This document shows positions 53,862 to 64,000 of a stretch of DNA of 64,000 nt, one piece after another. The stretch covers positions 27,509 through 91,508 of the forward strand of contig JAERTE010000129.1 in the NCBI GenBank assembly GCA_016845145.1. Reading direction: 5' to 3'. Under the pieces are notes generated by a model. That model made no database searches, was not told the DNA's origin, and saw only the letters and a program-made list of their open reading frames with translations. Position 1 is the stretch's first letter; every line of letters begins with the position of its first letter. Source of the stretch: Rhodospirillaceae bacterium (GTDB taxonomy: Bacteria; Pseudomonadota; Alphaproteobacteria; Rhodospirillales; Casp-alpha2). A program made the position numbers and the translations under genes.

Positions 53862-53907
53862 GATATTTGCCCCCAAAAGGAATTCGAGTTTTCAAGAGGA
53901 GTTTTAG

Positions 53908-54972
53908 ATGTCCCTGGTATCGATGAGGCAGTTGCTCGATCACGCGGCGGAAAACGGCTACGGATTGCCGGCTTTCAACGTCAACAACATGGAACAGGTC
54001 AAGGCGATCATGATCGCCGCCGATGCCACCGACAGCCCCGTCATTTTGCAGGGTTCTGCCGGTGCGCGTAAATATGCCGGTGAGCCGTTCCTGCGCCACC
54101 TGATCTTGGGCGCCATCGAAGCCTACCCGCATATTCCCATCGCCATGCACCAGGACCACGGCACCTCGCCGGGTGTGTGCCAACGCTCGATCCAATCGGG
54201 CTTTTCATCGGTGATGATGGATGGCTCGCTCGAAGAAGACGGCAAAACGCCCTCGTCGTACGAATACAACGTCGCCGTCACGGCGAAAGTCGTCGACCTG
54301 GCGCATTCGTGCGGTGTGTCGGTCGAAGGCGAGTTGGGTTGCCTGGGCTCGTTGGAAACCGGTGAAGCCGAAGCGGAAGACGGTGTCGGCGCCGAGGGCG
54401 TGCTCAGCCACGATCAACTGCTCACCGACCCCGAGGAAGCCGCTGATTTCGTTAAGAAAACCAAATGCGATGCGCTGGCCATCGCGATTGGCACCAGTCA
54501 CGGCGCCTACAAGTTCACGCGCCCGCCGACGGGTGACATCCTGGCCATTGACCGGGTGAAAGAGATCAACGCGCGCATTCCCGACACGCATCTGGTGATG
54601 CACGGCTCCAGCTCGGTGCCGCAGGATTGGCTGAAAGTGATCAACGACCACGGTGGCGGCATGGGCGAGACCTATGGCGTTCCGGTGGAAGAAATCGTCG
54701 AGGGCATTAAGCACGGTGTGCGTAAGGTCAACATCGACACGGATTTGCGCATGGCGTCCACGGGCTCGATCCGCAAGCACTTGCATGACAACCCGGCAAA
54801 TTTCGATCCGCGTAAGTATCTGGCCGAAGCCACCAAAGGCATGACCGAAATCTGCAAGGCCCGTTACGAGGCCTTCGGCACCGCCGGTAACGCGGGCAAG
54901 ATCAAGGTGATCTCGCTGGAAGACATGACCGATCGCTATACGTCGGGCTCGCTCGACCCGCGCGTCAATTAA
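53908..54972 (+). CDS. cbbA: Fructose-bisphosphate aldolase class II
   Basis: Zinc-dependent aldolase of 354 residues, the long CbbA type. It joins glyceraldehyde-3-phosphate or erythrose-4-phosphate with dihydroxyacetone phosphate. Metal-binding histidines are in [14 protein letters not shown] and in TSHGAYKF and VMHGSSSVP. The [20 protein letters not shown] and [11 protein letters not shown] segments are typical. AGGAG precedes the ATG by 7 nt. It follows tkt by 46 bp. Confidence 0.96.
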   Translation: MSLVSMRQLLDHAAENGYGLPAFNVNNMEQVKAIMIAADATDSPVILQGSAGARKYAGEPFLRHLILGAIEAYPHIPIAMHQDHGTSPGVCQRSIQSGFSSVMMDGSLEEDGKTPSSYEYNVAVTAKVVDLAHSCGVSVEGELGCLGSLETGEAEAEDGVGAEGVLSHDQLLTDPEEAADFVKKTKCDALAIAIGTSHGAYKFTRPPTGDILAIDRVKEINARIPDTHLVMHGSSSVPQDWLKVINDHGGGMGETYGVPVEEIVEGIKHGVRKVNIDTDLRMASTGSIRKHLHDNPANFDPRKYLAEATKGMTEICKARYEAFGTAGNAGKIKVISLEDMTDRYTSGSLDPRVN

Positions 54973-54992
54973 GCTAGGCGAGGGAACTCATC

Positions 54993-55655
54993 ATGGCCGG
55001 TGGCAACGATATCAAAATCGCACCTTCAATCCTGTCGGCGGATTTCGCCAAACTGGGCGAAGAGGTGCGCGCCATCGACGTCGCCGGCTGCGATTACGTG
55101 CATATCGATGTCATGGACGGGCATTTCGTGCCCAACCTGACCTTCGGCCCGCCGATCATCAAATGCATCCGCCCGCACACCAAGAAAGTGTTCGACGTGC
55201 ACCTGATGATCAATCCGGCGCAGCCCTATTTACAGGACTACGCCGACGCGGGCGCTGATATCATCACCGTCCATGCCGAAGCTGACCCGCACCTGGATCG
55301 TTCACTGCAGTTTATCCGCTCGCTCGGTAAGAAAGCAGGGGTGTCGCTCAATCCGCACACGCCCGAAAGCGTGGTTCAGTACGTCCTCGACAAGGTGGAT
55401 CTGATCCTGGTGATGTCCGTCAATCCGGGCTTCGGCGGCCAGAGCTTCATCACGGCCCAACTTGAGAAAATCCGGCGTATCCGGCAAATGATCGGCGACC
55501 GCCCGATTGAGTTGGAAGTCGACGGCGGCGTCAGCCCCGATACCATCGCCAGCGTGGTCGAAGCGGGGGCAGACGTACTGGTTGCCGGCAGCGCCGTGTT
55601 CAAAGGCGATGACTACGCGGCGACGATAGGGGCGCTTAGGGCGGCGGTTTCCTAA
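54993..55655 (+). CDS. cbbE: Ribulose-phosphate 3-epimerase
   Basis: TIM-barrel epimerase of 220 residues converting xylulose-5-phosphate to ribulose-5-phosphate. It has the N-terminal block [20 protein letters not shown], the metal ligands in [18 protein letters not shown] and [10 protein letters not shown], and the C-terminal [12 protein letters not shown] and VAGSAVF. It is the last gene of the rightward cbb operon. A chromosomal rpe elsewhere may have the housekeeping role. Confidence 0.96.
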   Translation: MAGGNDIKIAPSILSADFAKLGEEVRAIDVAGCDYVHIDVMDGHFVPNLTFGPPIIKCIRPHTKKVFDVHLMINPAQPYLQDYADAGADIITVHAEADPHLDRSLQFIRSLGKKAGVSLNPHTPESVVQYVLDKVDLILVMSVNPGFGGQSFITAQLEKIRRIRQMIGDRPIELEVDGGVSPDTIASVVEAGADVLVAGSAVFKGDDYAATIGALRAAVS

Positions 55656-55668
55656 CGTTTTCCTTTAC

Positions 55669-55692
55669 TTTTTGCATGCTGCAGTGCAAAAA
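55669..55692. promoter_or_regulatory. Palindrome resembling the cbbL-cbbR operator
   Basis: TTTTTGCA-N8-TGCAAAAA lies after cbbE and ahead of the permease gene. Its arms match those of the TTTTGCAATGCAAAA palindrome at 43565, but with a wider gap. It could be a second CbbR site or a bidirectional terminator-like hairpin. Confidence 0.4.
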
Positions 55693-55842
55693 CACGTTAT
55701 TCGAGACGAAGTGATGCGGAAATCGGAAATTCGTCCGTTTCTCGGCGCAACACTTTCATTTTTTGTAAAGTGAGCCTATAACGGCACCCAAGTTTCCGGC
55801 ATTCTCTTCGTCTACAAGCGATTTTCTTAAAGGGGGGGTCCC

Positions 55843-57369
55843 ATGGGTCTGAACAGCCTGTCACCGCGGTCGATCTCAAGGGGCATCGATCCCCGAACCG
55901 TGAAAGTCGGTATCGGTCGGGTCGTTCGCGCGGGCAGGCGGATGAACCTCTACTATTTCTGGGAAAAACGCTGGTTCTTCATCGCCATGGCCGTCGGCTT
56001 CGGCATGCTGCAGTTGCCGGTACCGGGCGATCTCTCGCGCGAAGGTATGATTGTGCTGACCATGTCGGCGGTGGCGACCATCCTGTTCATCACTGAACCG
56101 GTTCCGCTGCCTACCGTGGCGCTGATGATCATTATCGGCCAGGTGATTTTGCTGGGTCTTGATTCGACCCAGGTCGCAAAAAGCCTAATGACCGATTCCG
56201 TACTGTTCATCATGGGCTCGTTGATGCTCGCCGTCGCCGTGGTGAAGCAGAAGTTGGACAAACGCATCGCATGGCTGATTGTGCGCCTGACCGGCACGCG
56301 AACCTCCTATATTTGTTTTGGCATTTCTGCGGTTTCCGGCTTGTTGGCATCGTTCATTGGTGAACACACTGTGGCCGCCATGATGCTGCCGGTGGGCATC
56401 ACCCTGATAACACTCACGTCCGATGATCCCAAGGACGTCCGCAACCTCGCTGCTGTATTGCTGTTCTCGATCTCGTACGGTTGCTCAATTGCCGGTATCG
56501 GTACGCCATCGGGCGGTGCAAGAAACGCCATCATGATCGGCTACTGGAAGGAATTTTTCTACGAGCCCGGCAACCCCGATACGTACAAGTTCCTGATCGA
56601 TTACGTACACTGGATGATGTACGCCTATCCGATGTTCCTGCTGCAGTTGCCGTTTGTGACATTAATCTTGCTGTTCACGTTCAAGCCCGAATACCGATCG
56701 CTGTCGCGTGCCGTGGTTAAGCTGCGCGCCGAGGTCGATATGCAGGGCGGGCTGAAACCGGGCGACTGGGTGGCGATCTTGATCTTCTTCCTGGTGCTGG
56801 TCGGCTGGATCACGGCGTCCAGCAACTTGGGCATGGGTACGGTGGCAATTTTCGGGGCCGTCGGGTTCCTTGTTGCCGGTCTGGTCAAATGGGAAGACAT
56901 CAACTCCGGTGTCAACTGGGGCGTGGTGCTGCTCTATGCGGCTGCCATCTCGTTGGGCGTGCAGATGAAGGATACTGGCGCAGCACAGTGGGTTGCCGAA
57001 CATTTCCTGGATATCCTGACGCCACTGGGTGCCGACCATGGCCTTGGGCTGTGGGCCGCGGTTTCCGGCCTGACAACCTTCGTCACCAATACCATGTCAA
57101 ACGGCGCGGCTGTCGCAGTGCTTGGCCCCATCGTATTGAACTTGGCGACGGCTGCAGGTGAAAGCCCGATAGTCATCGGTTACATCACCGCCGTGTCGTC
57201 GGCCTTCGCCTATCTGACCGTCGTAGGGACGCCAGCCTGCACGATCGTTTATGCATCAGGATACCTAAAAACCACCGATTTTCTGAAAGTTGGGTGGAAG
57301 ATGTGCGTTATGTCGATCATAGTGATGATGCTTGGCGCATATTTCTACTGGCCTCTGCTAGGCACATAA
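55843..57369 (+). CDS. DASS (SLC13) family anion symporter
   Basis: Integral membrane permease of 508 residues, with about twelve helices after a 45-residue N-terminal cytoplasmic extension. The two substrate/sodium hairpin regions are CSIAGIGTPSGGARNAIMIG and FVTNTMSNGAAVAVLGPIVL with VVGTPACTIVYASG, as in Na+/dicarboxylate, citrate or sulfate symporters. The first motif departs from the common SNT form. The substrate is uncertain. A GGGGGG box precedes the ATG. The universal stress protein gene follows after 40 bp, and the cbb operon ends 187 bp upstream. Confidence 0.88.
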   Translation: MGLNSLSPRSISRGIDPRTVKVGIGRVVRAGRRMNLYYFWEKRWFFIAMAVGFGMLQLPVPGDLSREGMIVLTMSAVATILFITEPVPLPTVALMIIIGQVILLGLDSTQVAKSLMTDSVLFIMGSLMLAVAVVKQKLDKRIAWLIVRLTGTRTSYICFGISAVSGLLASFIGEHTVAAMMLPVGITLITLTSDDPKDVRNLAAVLLFSISYGCSIAGIGTPSGGARNAIMIGYWKEFFYEPGNPDTYKFLIDYVHWMMYAYPMFLLQLPFVTLILLFTFKPEYRSLSRAVVKLRAEVDMQGGLKPGDWVAILIFFLVLVGWITASSNLGMGTVAIFGAVGFLVAGLVKWEDINSGVNWGVVLLYAAAISLGVQMKDTGAAQWVAEHFLDILTPLGADHGLGLWAAVSGLTTFVTNTMSNGAAVAVLGPIVLNLATAAGESPIVIGYITAVSSAFAYLTVVGTPACTIVYASGYLKTTDFLKVGWKMCVMSIIVMMLGAYFYWPLLGT

Positions 57370-57409
57370 GGGTTATAATAATCATTGGGGTTTGCCTTCC
57401 GGTTCAGGA

Positions 57410-58432
57410 ATGGCTTTCAGGGATGCGGAGGAACGGCGCTTGAGCACGGAAGAAGAAAGATATCGCCAAGAGCTTGAGGAAATTTACGAAGCACGCGCCA
57501 GCCGGTTTCGGGTGCTGGTCTGCATCGATGGATCCGACGAAGGTTATCTGGGCCTGAAGTATGCCGACCGCATGGGCGGCCATCGTGAGGATTGCGACAT
57601 CATCTTGCTCTATGTGCGGCCCACGGACCAAGGTCTGCATTCCGGCGGCCTGCAGGTGCGGGTAGCGCGTGAGAATATGCTCAATTGGGGCCTGGAATTG
57701 CCTGGCATCCGGCGCCTGAAAAAGGGGCTGGAACTGCTGGTCGGCGCAGAAGAGCTGGAAAATGAATGGGTTTCTGAAACCACTTCCACCGGTGTCGAGG
57801 GCGACCCTTTGGGCGACAACAAGATTGAATACCGCCACGCCAGTGGCCGCACCATCGTATTGAAGCTTAAGGTAGCGCCGGATGCCGCCAGCGGCATCCT
57901 CGATCAATACGAACTTGGTCCTTACAACTTGATCATCATGGGGTCGGCCAAACAAGGCCGAGGCCGTGTTCGTGCGACCCTCAGCCCGACCGTATCCGAA
58001 AAGGTCGCCTACCATGCGCCGTGCTCGGTGTTACTGGTGCGCGATTTGGTCGCCGGGCAAGGACACCTGATCGGCGTTGATGGATCAGAGTTCTCGAAGG
58101 AAGTGGTTAGGCAGGAAGCCATATTGGCAGCCCGTTTCCCGGACCCGAAATTATCCGCCGTCTGTGTCGCGGAAGATGATGAGGGTGTCGCAGAGGCGGA
58201 GCGTATCGTCGGTGAGATCGACAAGATGCTGAAAGATGAGCTTGGGTTCAATCTCAAGGGAACCTATATCCGAGTTGGCGATCCGGTTGAACAGATCGTC
58301 GAAGCAGGTAAAGACTATTCAGTGATTGTGCTCGGCGATTCCGGCAAGGGAACCATGACCCGCATCCTTGGCGGCGGTGTTTCCACAGATGTCATGCGCC
58401 TCGCGCATAACTCGGTTCTGATCATGCGCTGA
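57410..58432 (+). CDS. Tandem universal stress protein
   Basis: Protein of 340 residues with two UspA domains. The first (about 35-210) contains RVLVCIDGSDEGYLGLKYAD and MGSAKQGRGRVRATLSPTVS. The second (about 220-340) ends in the ATP-binding-like motif VIVLGDSGKGTMTRILGGGV. Members bind ATP or AMP and respond to starvation or redox stress. The first domain has an insert with acidic loops (ELLVGAEELENEW). The start is uncertain: ATG at 57410 is preferred to the TTG at 57392. It is probably co-transcribed with the DASS permease and may regulate it. Confidence 0.85.
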   Translation: MAFRDAEERRLSTEEERYRQELEEIYEARASRFRVLVCIDGSDEGYLGLKYADRMGGHREDCDIILLYVRPTDQGLHSGGLQVRVARENMLNWGLELPGIRRLKKGLELLVGAEELENEWVSETTSTGVEGDPLGDNKIEYRHASGRTIVLKLKVAPDAASGILDQYELGPYNLIIMGSAKQGRGRVRATLSPTVSEKVAYHAPCSVLLVRDLVAGQGHLIGVDGSEFSKEVVRQEAILAARFPDPKLSAVCVAEDDEGVAEAERIVGEIDKMLKDELGFNLKGTYIRVGDPVEQIVEAGKDYSVIVLGDSGKGTMTRILGGGVSTDVMRLAHNSVLIMR

Positions 58433-58535
58433 ACAGCCGTTTACAACGCCCAAGAATTCACTAGATATATCAAAAGAAATAGATTAGTATCTTCGCCATA
58501 CTTCGTAAGGTGAATATTTAACTTTTGATATTTTC

Positions 58536-60728
58536 GTGAAAATCAAGATCGGGTCACAATTGATGGACGTTGTATCTAGCGCTCGAATAAACACCAGTTC
58601 TCCAGTCTCAGATGACAGCTGGGTGATAGAGCTTGTGGAATCGATCCCGTATATGGTCTGCATTTGTACCGGCGGACGCCTCTCTTACATCAACCCCGCC
58701 GGAATGCGCCTACTTGGATTGAACTCGATTGTGCAAGCTTCGGGAAAAGCTTTCACCGACTTTGTAGACAGCGACTATGCCGACATTCTCGCGGAAGAAC
58801 TATCAACGGGCCCGATCGAGGATATAGACCTACCGATTAAAATCATCAGCGCGAAAGGAAATGTGCTGGATGTTGCGACGACGATCCGCCCGTTCAACGA
58901 CAACACCAATTCCAGCGTCCAGTCGTGCATCATTATGGGGCTCGATATCTCCGAACGCGTCAACACGGCACGAGACTTGCGCCGCGCCCGCGACGAACTG
59001 GCCGAACTGGTCATGATACGAACGGAGGCTCTTGAAGCAGAGACCGGAACTCGCCAACAGGCAGAAGCCGACCTCGAACTTGCTGCACAGGTTTTATCCA
59101 GTCTCAACGATGCGGTAATCATTATAGGAACGGACCACCGCGTACGCTCCGTCAATGCAGCCTTCGAGCGGATCACCGGTTTTAGTTCTGACGAAATAGT
59201 CGGCCGGGAGCCACCGTTTATCCGGCCGCTGGAAGATGACGGAAACCTGGAGTCCATGTGGGCGCGCATTGAACGCGACGGACATTGGAGCGGCGAATAC
59301 TGGACCCGCCGCAAGGATGGCAGCGCCTATGCTGAGCGCCTGTCGATATCGCGCGTCACCGACGAAACCGGTGGAATCCACCAGTATGCCGCCGTTATGA
59401 GTGACGTTACGCGACGTAAAAAAGATGAGGAAAAAATCCGTTATCAGGCCAGCTTTGACACGCTGACCGGCCTTCCAAACCGGGCGCTGTTCATGGACCG
59501 TTTAGGTCAGGGCATCGCTTCCACACGGCGGCTGAACCATAAATTGGGCTTGATATTCATTGATTTGGACGGTTTCAAGCTAATCAATGATTCGCTCGGA
59601 CATGACACCGGCGATCTGTTGTTGAAAGAAGCCGCGATCAGGTTGGAGCGCAGCGTGCGCGATTCCGACACCGTGGCTCGTCTCGGTGGCGATGAATTCA
59701 CGGTGATTATGCCCAATCTGGAAGACCCGCGTCTGATCCAGGTTGTCGCACAGCGAATTCTCGACACCTTGGCGGATACCTTTGTCCTCGCCGGCCAGGA
59801 ATGCTTCATTTCAGGCAGCCTTGGTATCACCGTCTTTCCGGACGATGCCAAAAACATTTCCAATCTGTTGAAGAACGCCGACACGGCCATGTATCTGGCC
59901 AAGGAAGAAGGCAAGGCCAACTACCAGTTCTATACGGAAAAGCTGAACCAGGGTGTCATTGAGCGGGTCAACATCAAGAACGGACTGGTCAAGGCAATGG
60001 AGCGAGATGAGCTGGAGCTTTACTATCAGCCGAAACTCGACATGACGAACGACCGCGTTACTGGTGTCGAGGCCCTTATGCGCTGGTCGAACGATACCAT
60101 GGGGCCGGTGTCGCCGGCGCGCTTCATTCCTGTGATGGAGGAAACCGGCCAAGTCGTCGAGGTCGGCGCCTGGGCACTGCGCGAAGCCATGGAGCGACAG
60201 GTCGAATGGCAAAAGATGGGCTTTCCGTTGCGTGTCGCGGTCAATCTGTCGGCCCGGCAATTGCGTGAGCCCAATTTCATCCGGATGATCGAGGATCTTC
60301 TTGATGAATCCGGCATCGGCCCCGAGGGGCTGGAACTGGAGGTCACCGAATCGATGTTGATTTCCGGCACCGAAGACGCCGTCGTTGCCTTGGCACGGCT
60401 GCATGATATGGGCATTCACGTGGCCATGGATGATTTCGGTACCGGCTATTCCTCGCTTAGTTATCTGAAGAAATTCCCTATCGACACCATCAAGATCGAC
60501 CAATCATTCGTGGCGGATATCGCCACTGACAGCGACGATGCGGAGATCATCCGCACCATCATCGGCATGGGCCGTATTCTCGGTCGCGAAGTCGTCGCTG
60601 AGGGTGTTGAAACCCGTGAGCAATTCGAATTGCTTCGGGACTACCAATGCAACCAGATTCAAGGGTATTATCTGAGCCGTCCCTTGCCGGGACCGGAACT
60701 GGCGGCATTCATGGAATCCAGAATTTAG
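58536..60728 (+). CDS. PAS-PAS-GGDEF-EAL c-di-GMP protein
   Basis: Cytoplasmic signalling protein of 730 residues. It contains PAS 1 (about 25-140), a short coiled coil (about 145-185), PAS 2 (about 180-300), a GGDEF domain (about 305-465) and an EAL domain (about 480-725). The GGDEF active site is intact (RLGGDEFTVIM) with an inhibitory I-site RDSD five residues upstream. The EAL motif (GVEALMRW) and DDFGTGYSSLSYLKKF are also intact. It may both make and degrade c-di-GMP, switched by PAS ligands. The GTG at 58536 has no clear ribosome-binding site; ATG at 58563 is an alternative. Confidence 0.94.
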   Translation: MKIKIGSQLMDVVSSARINTSSPVSDDSWVIELVESIPYMVCICTGGRLSYINPAGMRLLGLNSIVQASGKAFTDFVDSDYADILAEELSTGPIEDIDLPIKIISAKGNVLDVATTIRPFNDNTNSSVQSCIIMGLDISERVNTARDLRRARDELAELVMIRTEALEAETGTRQQAEADLELAAQVLSSLNDAVIIIGTDHRVRSVNAAFERITGFSSDEIVGREPPFIRPLEDDGNLESMWARIERDGHWSGEYWTRRKDGSAYAERLSISRVTDETGGIHQYAAVMSDVTRRKKDEEKIRYQASFDTLTGLPNRALFMDRLGQGIASTRRLNHKLGLIFIDLDGFKLINDSLGHDTGDLLLKEAAIRLERSVRDSDTVARLGGDEFTVIMPNLEDPRLIQVVAQRILDTLADTFVLAGQECFISGSLGITVFPDDAKNISNLLKNADTAMYLAKEEGKANYQFYTEKLNQGVIERVNIKNGLVKAMERDELELYYQPKLDMTNDRVTGVEALMRWSNDTMGPVSPARFIPVMEETGQVVEVGAWALREAMERQVEWQKMGFPLRVAVNLSARQLREPNFIRMIEDLLDESGIGPEGLELEVTESMLISGTEDAVVALARLHDMGIHVAMDDFGTGYSSLSYLKKFPIDTIKIDQSFVADIATDSDDAEIIRTIIGMGRILGREVVAEGVETREQFELLRDYQCNQIQGYYLSRPLPGPELAAFMESRI

Positions 60729-60767
60729 GCGTAACAGCCGCCAACGCCATCGAGAGGGACTCCCGCG

Positions 60768-62525
60768 TTGCGCCGGCTGCTCATTGCTCTTCCCATTGTT
60801 TTAGTTCTGTTCTCGCTGATCATTGTGTTCGGCCCGTTGGTCATGCCGCAGCCGACGCTGAACAAGATGGCCGCTGCGTTGATTGAACAAACGCTGGACC
60901 ATCCGGTCGCCATTGCCGGTGACGCCGAACTGACTCTGTTTCCGACTTTTCGCCTGCACGCGAAGGGCGTCAGCGCCCGTGCTCTGAGGGGGGGCGGCAA
61001 AGACACTCCGGCACTTTTCGATGTGGGTGCCATCACCTTCGAGATAGATGCGGTTTCGTTGCTCTATAATCGCGTCAGGGTCAATCTCATCCGGTTCGAC
61101 AACCCGGTCGTCCGATTGCACGTGGATGCAGACGGACAGGCCAACTGGCGCCCCCGCAAGTCCCAACAACCCGCTATGGAGCGCCCGCAACTTGATCGTG
61201 ACTGGGGCTGGTGGAACGAGTTCGATCTAACCAAAGTCGAACTTAGAAACGGCCGACTACTGATGGTGGACCGTACCCGTAGCTGGCGGCTCGAAGCCGA
61301 ACGGATCGGTCTTGCATCGTCAAAACCGCTAAACACGACATCCGGCCCAGGATTTGCGCTGGCCGGCAGTGCGCAGGTCAACGGCGAAGCTTTTACGCTA
61401 CGGTTCGAAACCGGTGCAATATCCAAGGTATTGGCTGGCGGACGAATCCCTGTGGTATTCGACATGCAAGGCGCGATCGGCGCATTGCGCTATCAGGGTG
61501 GTGCCGCCAAACGCCAGGTCGTCGTCAGCGAAGGAACGATATCACTCAGAATCCCCGATTTTCCACACTTTAGGCGTTGGCTCGGCAGCACCCAGGCCGG
61601 CCCGGCCACGGGTGGCGGAATCAGCGCGTCTGCTCGGCTGGATATCAGCGGCGATCGGCTGACCATTTCCGATATTGATCTGGGTTGGCCCGGTGGTGCC
61701 GGGCGCGGTGACCTCAACGCCAGTTTACGCAGCGACGGCACGCTGGCGCTCGACGGCGACTTGCATATGGATACTCTTGATCTCAGCGCGCTTGGCGGCG
61801 AGACGGCACTTGCCGGAGCAGTGGCGTTCTTGCCTGAGAAGCTAATTGGGCGGGTCAAGATAGATTGGCAGAACTTTGTACGATCCGGGCTGCGCGCCGG
61901 CGCGGGCAGGGCGCAGATTAACTTTACTACAGGTGCCGAGCGCTGGTCGATTGAGGCGAGCACCGAAAAGCTGTATGGCGGCCGCGGCAAAGCCAATATC
62001 CGTTGGGGGATGGCGGAGGGCATGGCATCGCTGAAAGCGGCGTTTAATCTGTCGCGCGTCGATACCGCCAAGCTGCTGGCCGGTCTGGCTGGTCTGGCGG
62101 GCGACAGCCCGATTGAGGGTACGGCCAATGTCCGTATCGACCTTTTTTCCGTCGGCGGAAGCTCTCGCGAAATGCTTGCGGCACTTGGCGGCAAGGGTCG
62201 GTTCAATGTGACCACCGGCAGGTTGCTTGATCCCGGCATTGTGCAGCGGCTCTCGGCACCGGAACACCCCCGGCAACAACCACTGCCGTTCTCGCAGTTG
62301 CTCGGAAGCTTCCGGGTCGGGCAGGGGATTGTTCGCACCGAAGACCTGCTGCTGCGCACGGCGGGCATGAGCCTCGTTGGCGCCGGCGAGGTCGATCTGG
62401 CCGAAGGTTACGTCAATATCGATCTTCGGTCGATAGCACGGCAAAATACAGCTACGGACCGGCCGGCCGTCAAACCGTTCCGTATCGAAGGACCGATCAC
62501 TTCTCTCAGCACGGTGCGGCAGTAG
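60768..62525 (+). CDS. AsmA-family protein
   Basis: Inner-membrane-anchored protein of 585 residues. It has an N-terminal transmembrane helix (about 3-25, LLIALPIVLVLFSLIIVFGP) and a large periplasmic beta-rich domain with the AsmA pattern (LDHPVAIAGDAELTLFPTFR near the N-terminus; the C-terminal block FSVGGSSREMLAALGGKGRF). Related proteins shape outer-membrane lipid transport and assembly. The start is TTG at 60768 with GAGGG 8 nt upstream. The MFS gene follows after 7 bp. Confidence 0.88.
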   Translation: MRRLLIALPIVLVLFSLIIVFGPLVMPQPTLNKMAAALIEQTLDHPVAIAGDAELTLFPTFRLHAKGVSARALRGGGKDTPALFDVGAITFEIDAVSLLYNRVRVNLIRFDNPVVRLHVDADGQANWRPRKSQQPAMERPQLDRDWGWWNEFDLTKVELRNGRLLMVDRTRSWRLEAERIGLASSKPLNTTSGPGFALAGSAQVNGEAFTLRFETGAISKVLAGGRIPVVFDMQGAIGALRYQGGAAKRQVVVSEGTISLRIPDFPHFRRWLGSTQAGPATGGGISASARLDISGDRLTISDIDLGWPGGAGRGDLNASLRSDGTLALDGDLHMDTLDLSALGGETALAGAVAFLPEKLIGRVKIDWQNFVRSGLRAGAGRAQINFTTGAERWSIEASTEKLYGGRGKANIRWGMAEGMASLKAAFNLSRVDTAKLLAGLAGLAGDSPIEGTANVRIDLFSVGGSSREMLAALGGKGRFNVTTGRLLDPGIVQRLSAPEHPRQQPLPFSQLLGSFRVGQGIVRTEDLLLRTAGMSLVGAGEVDLAEGYVNIDLRSIARQNTATDRPAVKPFRIEGPITSLSTVRQ

Positions 62526-62532
62526 CGCCCTC

Positions 62533-63747
62533 ATGAGCCTGGAAAACCGCCTAAAATGGTTCGTGTCGGCTGGGCTGATCTTAAATATGGTGGGTTTTCT
62601 GGCGCCTGCAGCCGTGTTGCCGCAAATCCTCGACGATTGGCAGCTGTCGGAGAAATCCGGCGGTTTACTCACCGGCGCGTTGTTCGGTGGCTATGCGTTA
62701 TCCAGCCCGTTTCTTTCGGCACTTACCGATCGCATCGACGCCAAACGGATCATGCTGGTCGCACTTATAGCCAGTTCAAGCGCCGGATACGGTATTGCCT
62801 ATATGGCTGATGGTCTGTGGACGGCCGTGGCGTTCAGGGTCATTGCCGGTTTCGGTTTGGCTGGGTACTACATGCCCGGACTGAAGCTTATTGCCGACCT
62901 ATTGGAGGGTGACCAGCGCATGCGCACGGCGGCGGTTTATCCGTCTATGTTCGCGCTTGGCGGTGCCGGCCCGTTTTTTGTCGCGTCGATGCTTGATGTC
63001 CCCGCCGATTGGCGTTGGATATTCGTCATCTCCGGCCATGCCGCCCTGATCGCTTTCGTTATGGTGGCGGTGTTCGTCCCCGCGTCCCCGGCCAAGCCGG
63101 CAAACGCCCGCGTCAAATTTCATACCGCCCTTGGCCGCGCGCTCCGGAACAGGGGGGTACGAGCTTATTCAATGGCCGCCGCCGGTCACATTTCAGAGAT
63201 ATTCTCGTTTCGCAGTTGGATCATCGCATCCATGGTTTTCGGTGTCTCTCTACCGATGAACCAAGGCTTTGCTGAATGGAACCTGCCCATCGTTGCCGCG
63301 TTGAGCACGGTCATTACGGTACCGGCGAGCGTGATGTTTGCGCGACTGTCCATGGTCGGTGACCGGCGCAAGGTCGTTACCTTCATAGCACTTTGTTCCG
63401 CGTCGGTTGCCGTGATCATGGCGTTCGCCATTCACGGGTCGTTTTTTGCGTTCTGCCTGCTATTGATGATTTACGGAATTACCACGTTCGGTGACACTGC
63501 AACCCTATCGGGCGGTGTCGTCATGCACGCAGATGCAGACAGCCGAGGGGCGGCACTGGCGGTTTTTTCACTGTGCGGGTTCGGCGGCGGCATGCTTGGG
63601 CCGATCGTGATCGGCCTCGTGATCGAGGGTTTCGGCGGACGGCATGCGCCCGATGCCTGGACCGCCGCGTACCTGGGCCTAGCCTGTTTTGCCTTGATAC
63701 CAGCCCTGACTATGGGCCTTTACTCGCGTCACCTTGGAAAATCCTAG
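62533..63747 (+). CDS. MFS transporter
   Basis: Twelve-helix major facilitator of 404 residues. The loop after helix 2 has [20 protein letters not shown], a version of the MFS signature GxLaDrxGrrxxl, and helix 4-6 the [20 protein letters not shown] segment. The substrate is unknown; the topology fits efflux or uptake. It lies 7 bp after the AsmA gene, so the two are co-transcribed. Its TAG overlaps the stop of the convergent fliG through a CTAG palindrome. Confidence 0.88.
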   Translation: MSLENRLKWFVSAGLILNMVGFLAPAAVLPQILDDWQLSEKSGGLLTGALFGGYALSSPFLSALTDRIDAKRIMLVALIASSSAGYGIAYMADGLWTAVAFRVIAGFGLAGYYMPGLKLIADLLEGDQRMRTAAVYPSMFALGGAGPFFVASMLDVPADWRWIFVISGHAALIAFVMVAVFVPASPAKPANARVKFHTALGRALRNRGVRAYSMAAAGHISEIFSFRSWIIASMVFGVSLPMNQGFAEWNLPIVAALSTVITVPASVMFARLSMVGDRRKVVTFIALCSASVAVIMAFAIHGSFFAFCLLLMIYGITTFGDTATLSGGVVMHADADSRGAALAVFSLCGFGGGMLGPIVIGLVIEGFGGRHAPDAWTAAYLGLACFALIPALTMGLYSRHLGKS

Positions 63748-64000
63748 TAGACGAGTTCGCTTTCCTCGTCGTTTCCGGCGATGACGATCTCGCCGGAATC
63801 GGATAACGCTTTGGCCACTGACACGATGGCCGCCTGTGCTTCGTCGACATCTTTGAGGCGTACCGCCCCCATGGCTTCCATGTCTTCCTTCATCATCTTG
63901 CCGGCGCGCTCCGACATGTTGGCGAAGAACAACTCGCGCACTTCGTCGGACGAGCCTTTCAAGGCCAGTCCCAGTTGATCCTTTTCCACCTGCCTGAGCA
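63744..64000 (-). CDS. fliG: Flagellar motor switch protein FliG, C-terminal fragment
   Basis: Only the last 85 or so codons of the gene lie in the window; the start is beyond the right edge. The sequence [20 protein letters not shown] followed by [20 protein letters not shown] and [20 protein letters not shown] is the conserved C-terminal torque-generating domain, including the charged residues that contact MotA. The protein would be part of the cytoplasmic C ring. Other flagellar genes are expected to the right. Confidence 0.93.
   Translation of the reverse strand, partial: LRQVEKDQLGLALKGSSDEVRELFFANMSERAGKMMKEDMEAMGAVRLKDVDEAQAAIVSVAKALSDSGEIVIAGNDEESELVY

Overview
This 64-kb window (about 60% GC, dense genes, small overlaps between neighbours) looks like chromosome from a flagellated alphaproteobacterium, most likely a facultatively autotrophic member of the Rhodospirillales. 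This rests on overall gene content: green-type form IA RuBisCO with CbbQ/CbbO, DUF2336 and PAS_5-type proteins, a glnB-glnA pair, and a LexA box of the alphaproteobacterial GTTC-N7-GTTC type. No species is claimed.

Layout. (1) 1-4591: right-hand end of an integrated element, with a large hybrid sensor kinase, a tyrosine integrase, candidate integrase sites and a 44-nt copy of the 3' end of tRNA-Glu. The element runs off the left edge. (2) 4592-10035: tRNA terminator, a REP-like repeat, then a catabolic operon (flavoprotein, class III CoA-transferase, acyl-CoA dehydrogenase) divergent from a LysR regulator. (3) 10335-22497: small exported proteins, a DHH-type protein, a long protein with RRAAVTLKP repeats, MFS and VOC genes, a gated K+ channel, and an enoyl-CoA hydratase / CoA-binding protein / O-acetylhomoserine sulfhydrylase operon. 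(4) 22661-30495: rplM-rpsI, a CheY-like protein, argC, parE and two small enzymes. This part also holds a 27-codon membrane peptide gene under a LexA-box promoter. (5) 30622-36715: glnB-glnA with a sigma-54 promoter, two aminotransferases and a ThDP enzyme. (6) 37082-55655: tRNA-His and the Calvin cycle in two blocks. cbbL-S-Q-O runs leftward with cbbR divergent. cbbF-P-(small ORF)-T-A-E runs rightward behind an atypical LuxR-type regulator. Between the blocks lie PilZ, PAS, DUF2336 and BolA genes and two tiny ORFs. (7) 55843-64000: a DASS permease, a tandem universal stress protein, a PAS-GGDEF-EAL protein, an AsmA-like protein, an MFS transporter and the C-terminus of FliG.

The two cbb blocks encode RuBisCO and its CbbQO activase, FBPase, phosphoribulokinase, transketolase, aldolase and ribulose-phosphate epimerase, so most Calvin-cycle-specific steps are present.

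The most interesting candidate is the SOS-controlled 27-residue membrane peptide at 29814-29897. It resembles, in size, topology and control, the division inhibitor SidA of Caulobacter. Further leads are the tRNA-Glu island edge, a shared TTTTGCA/TGCAAAA palindrome at cbbL-cbbR and upstream of the DASS gene, and a LuxR-type regulator lacking its phospho-acceptor Asp beside cbbF.
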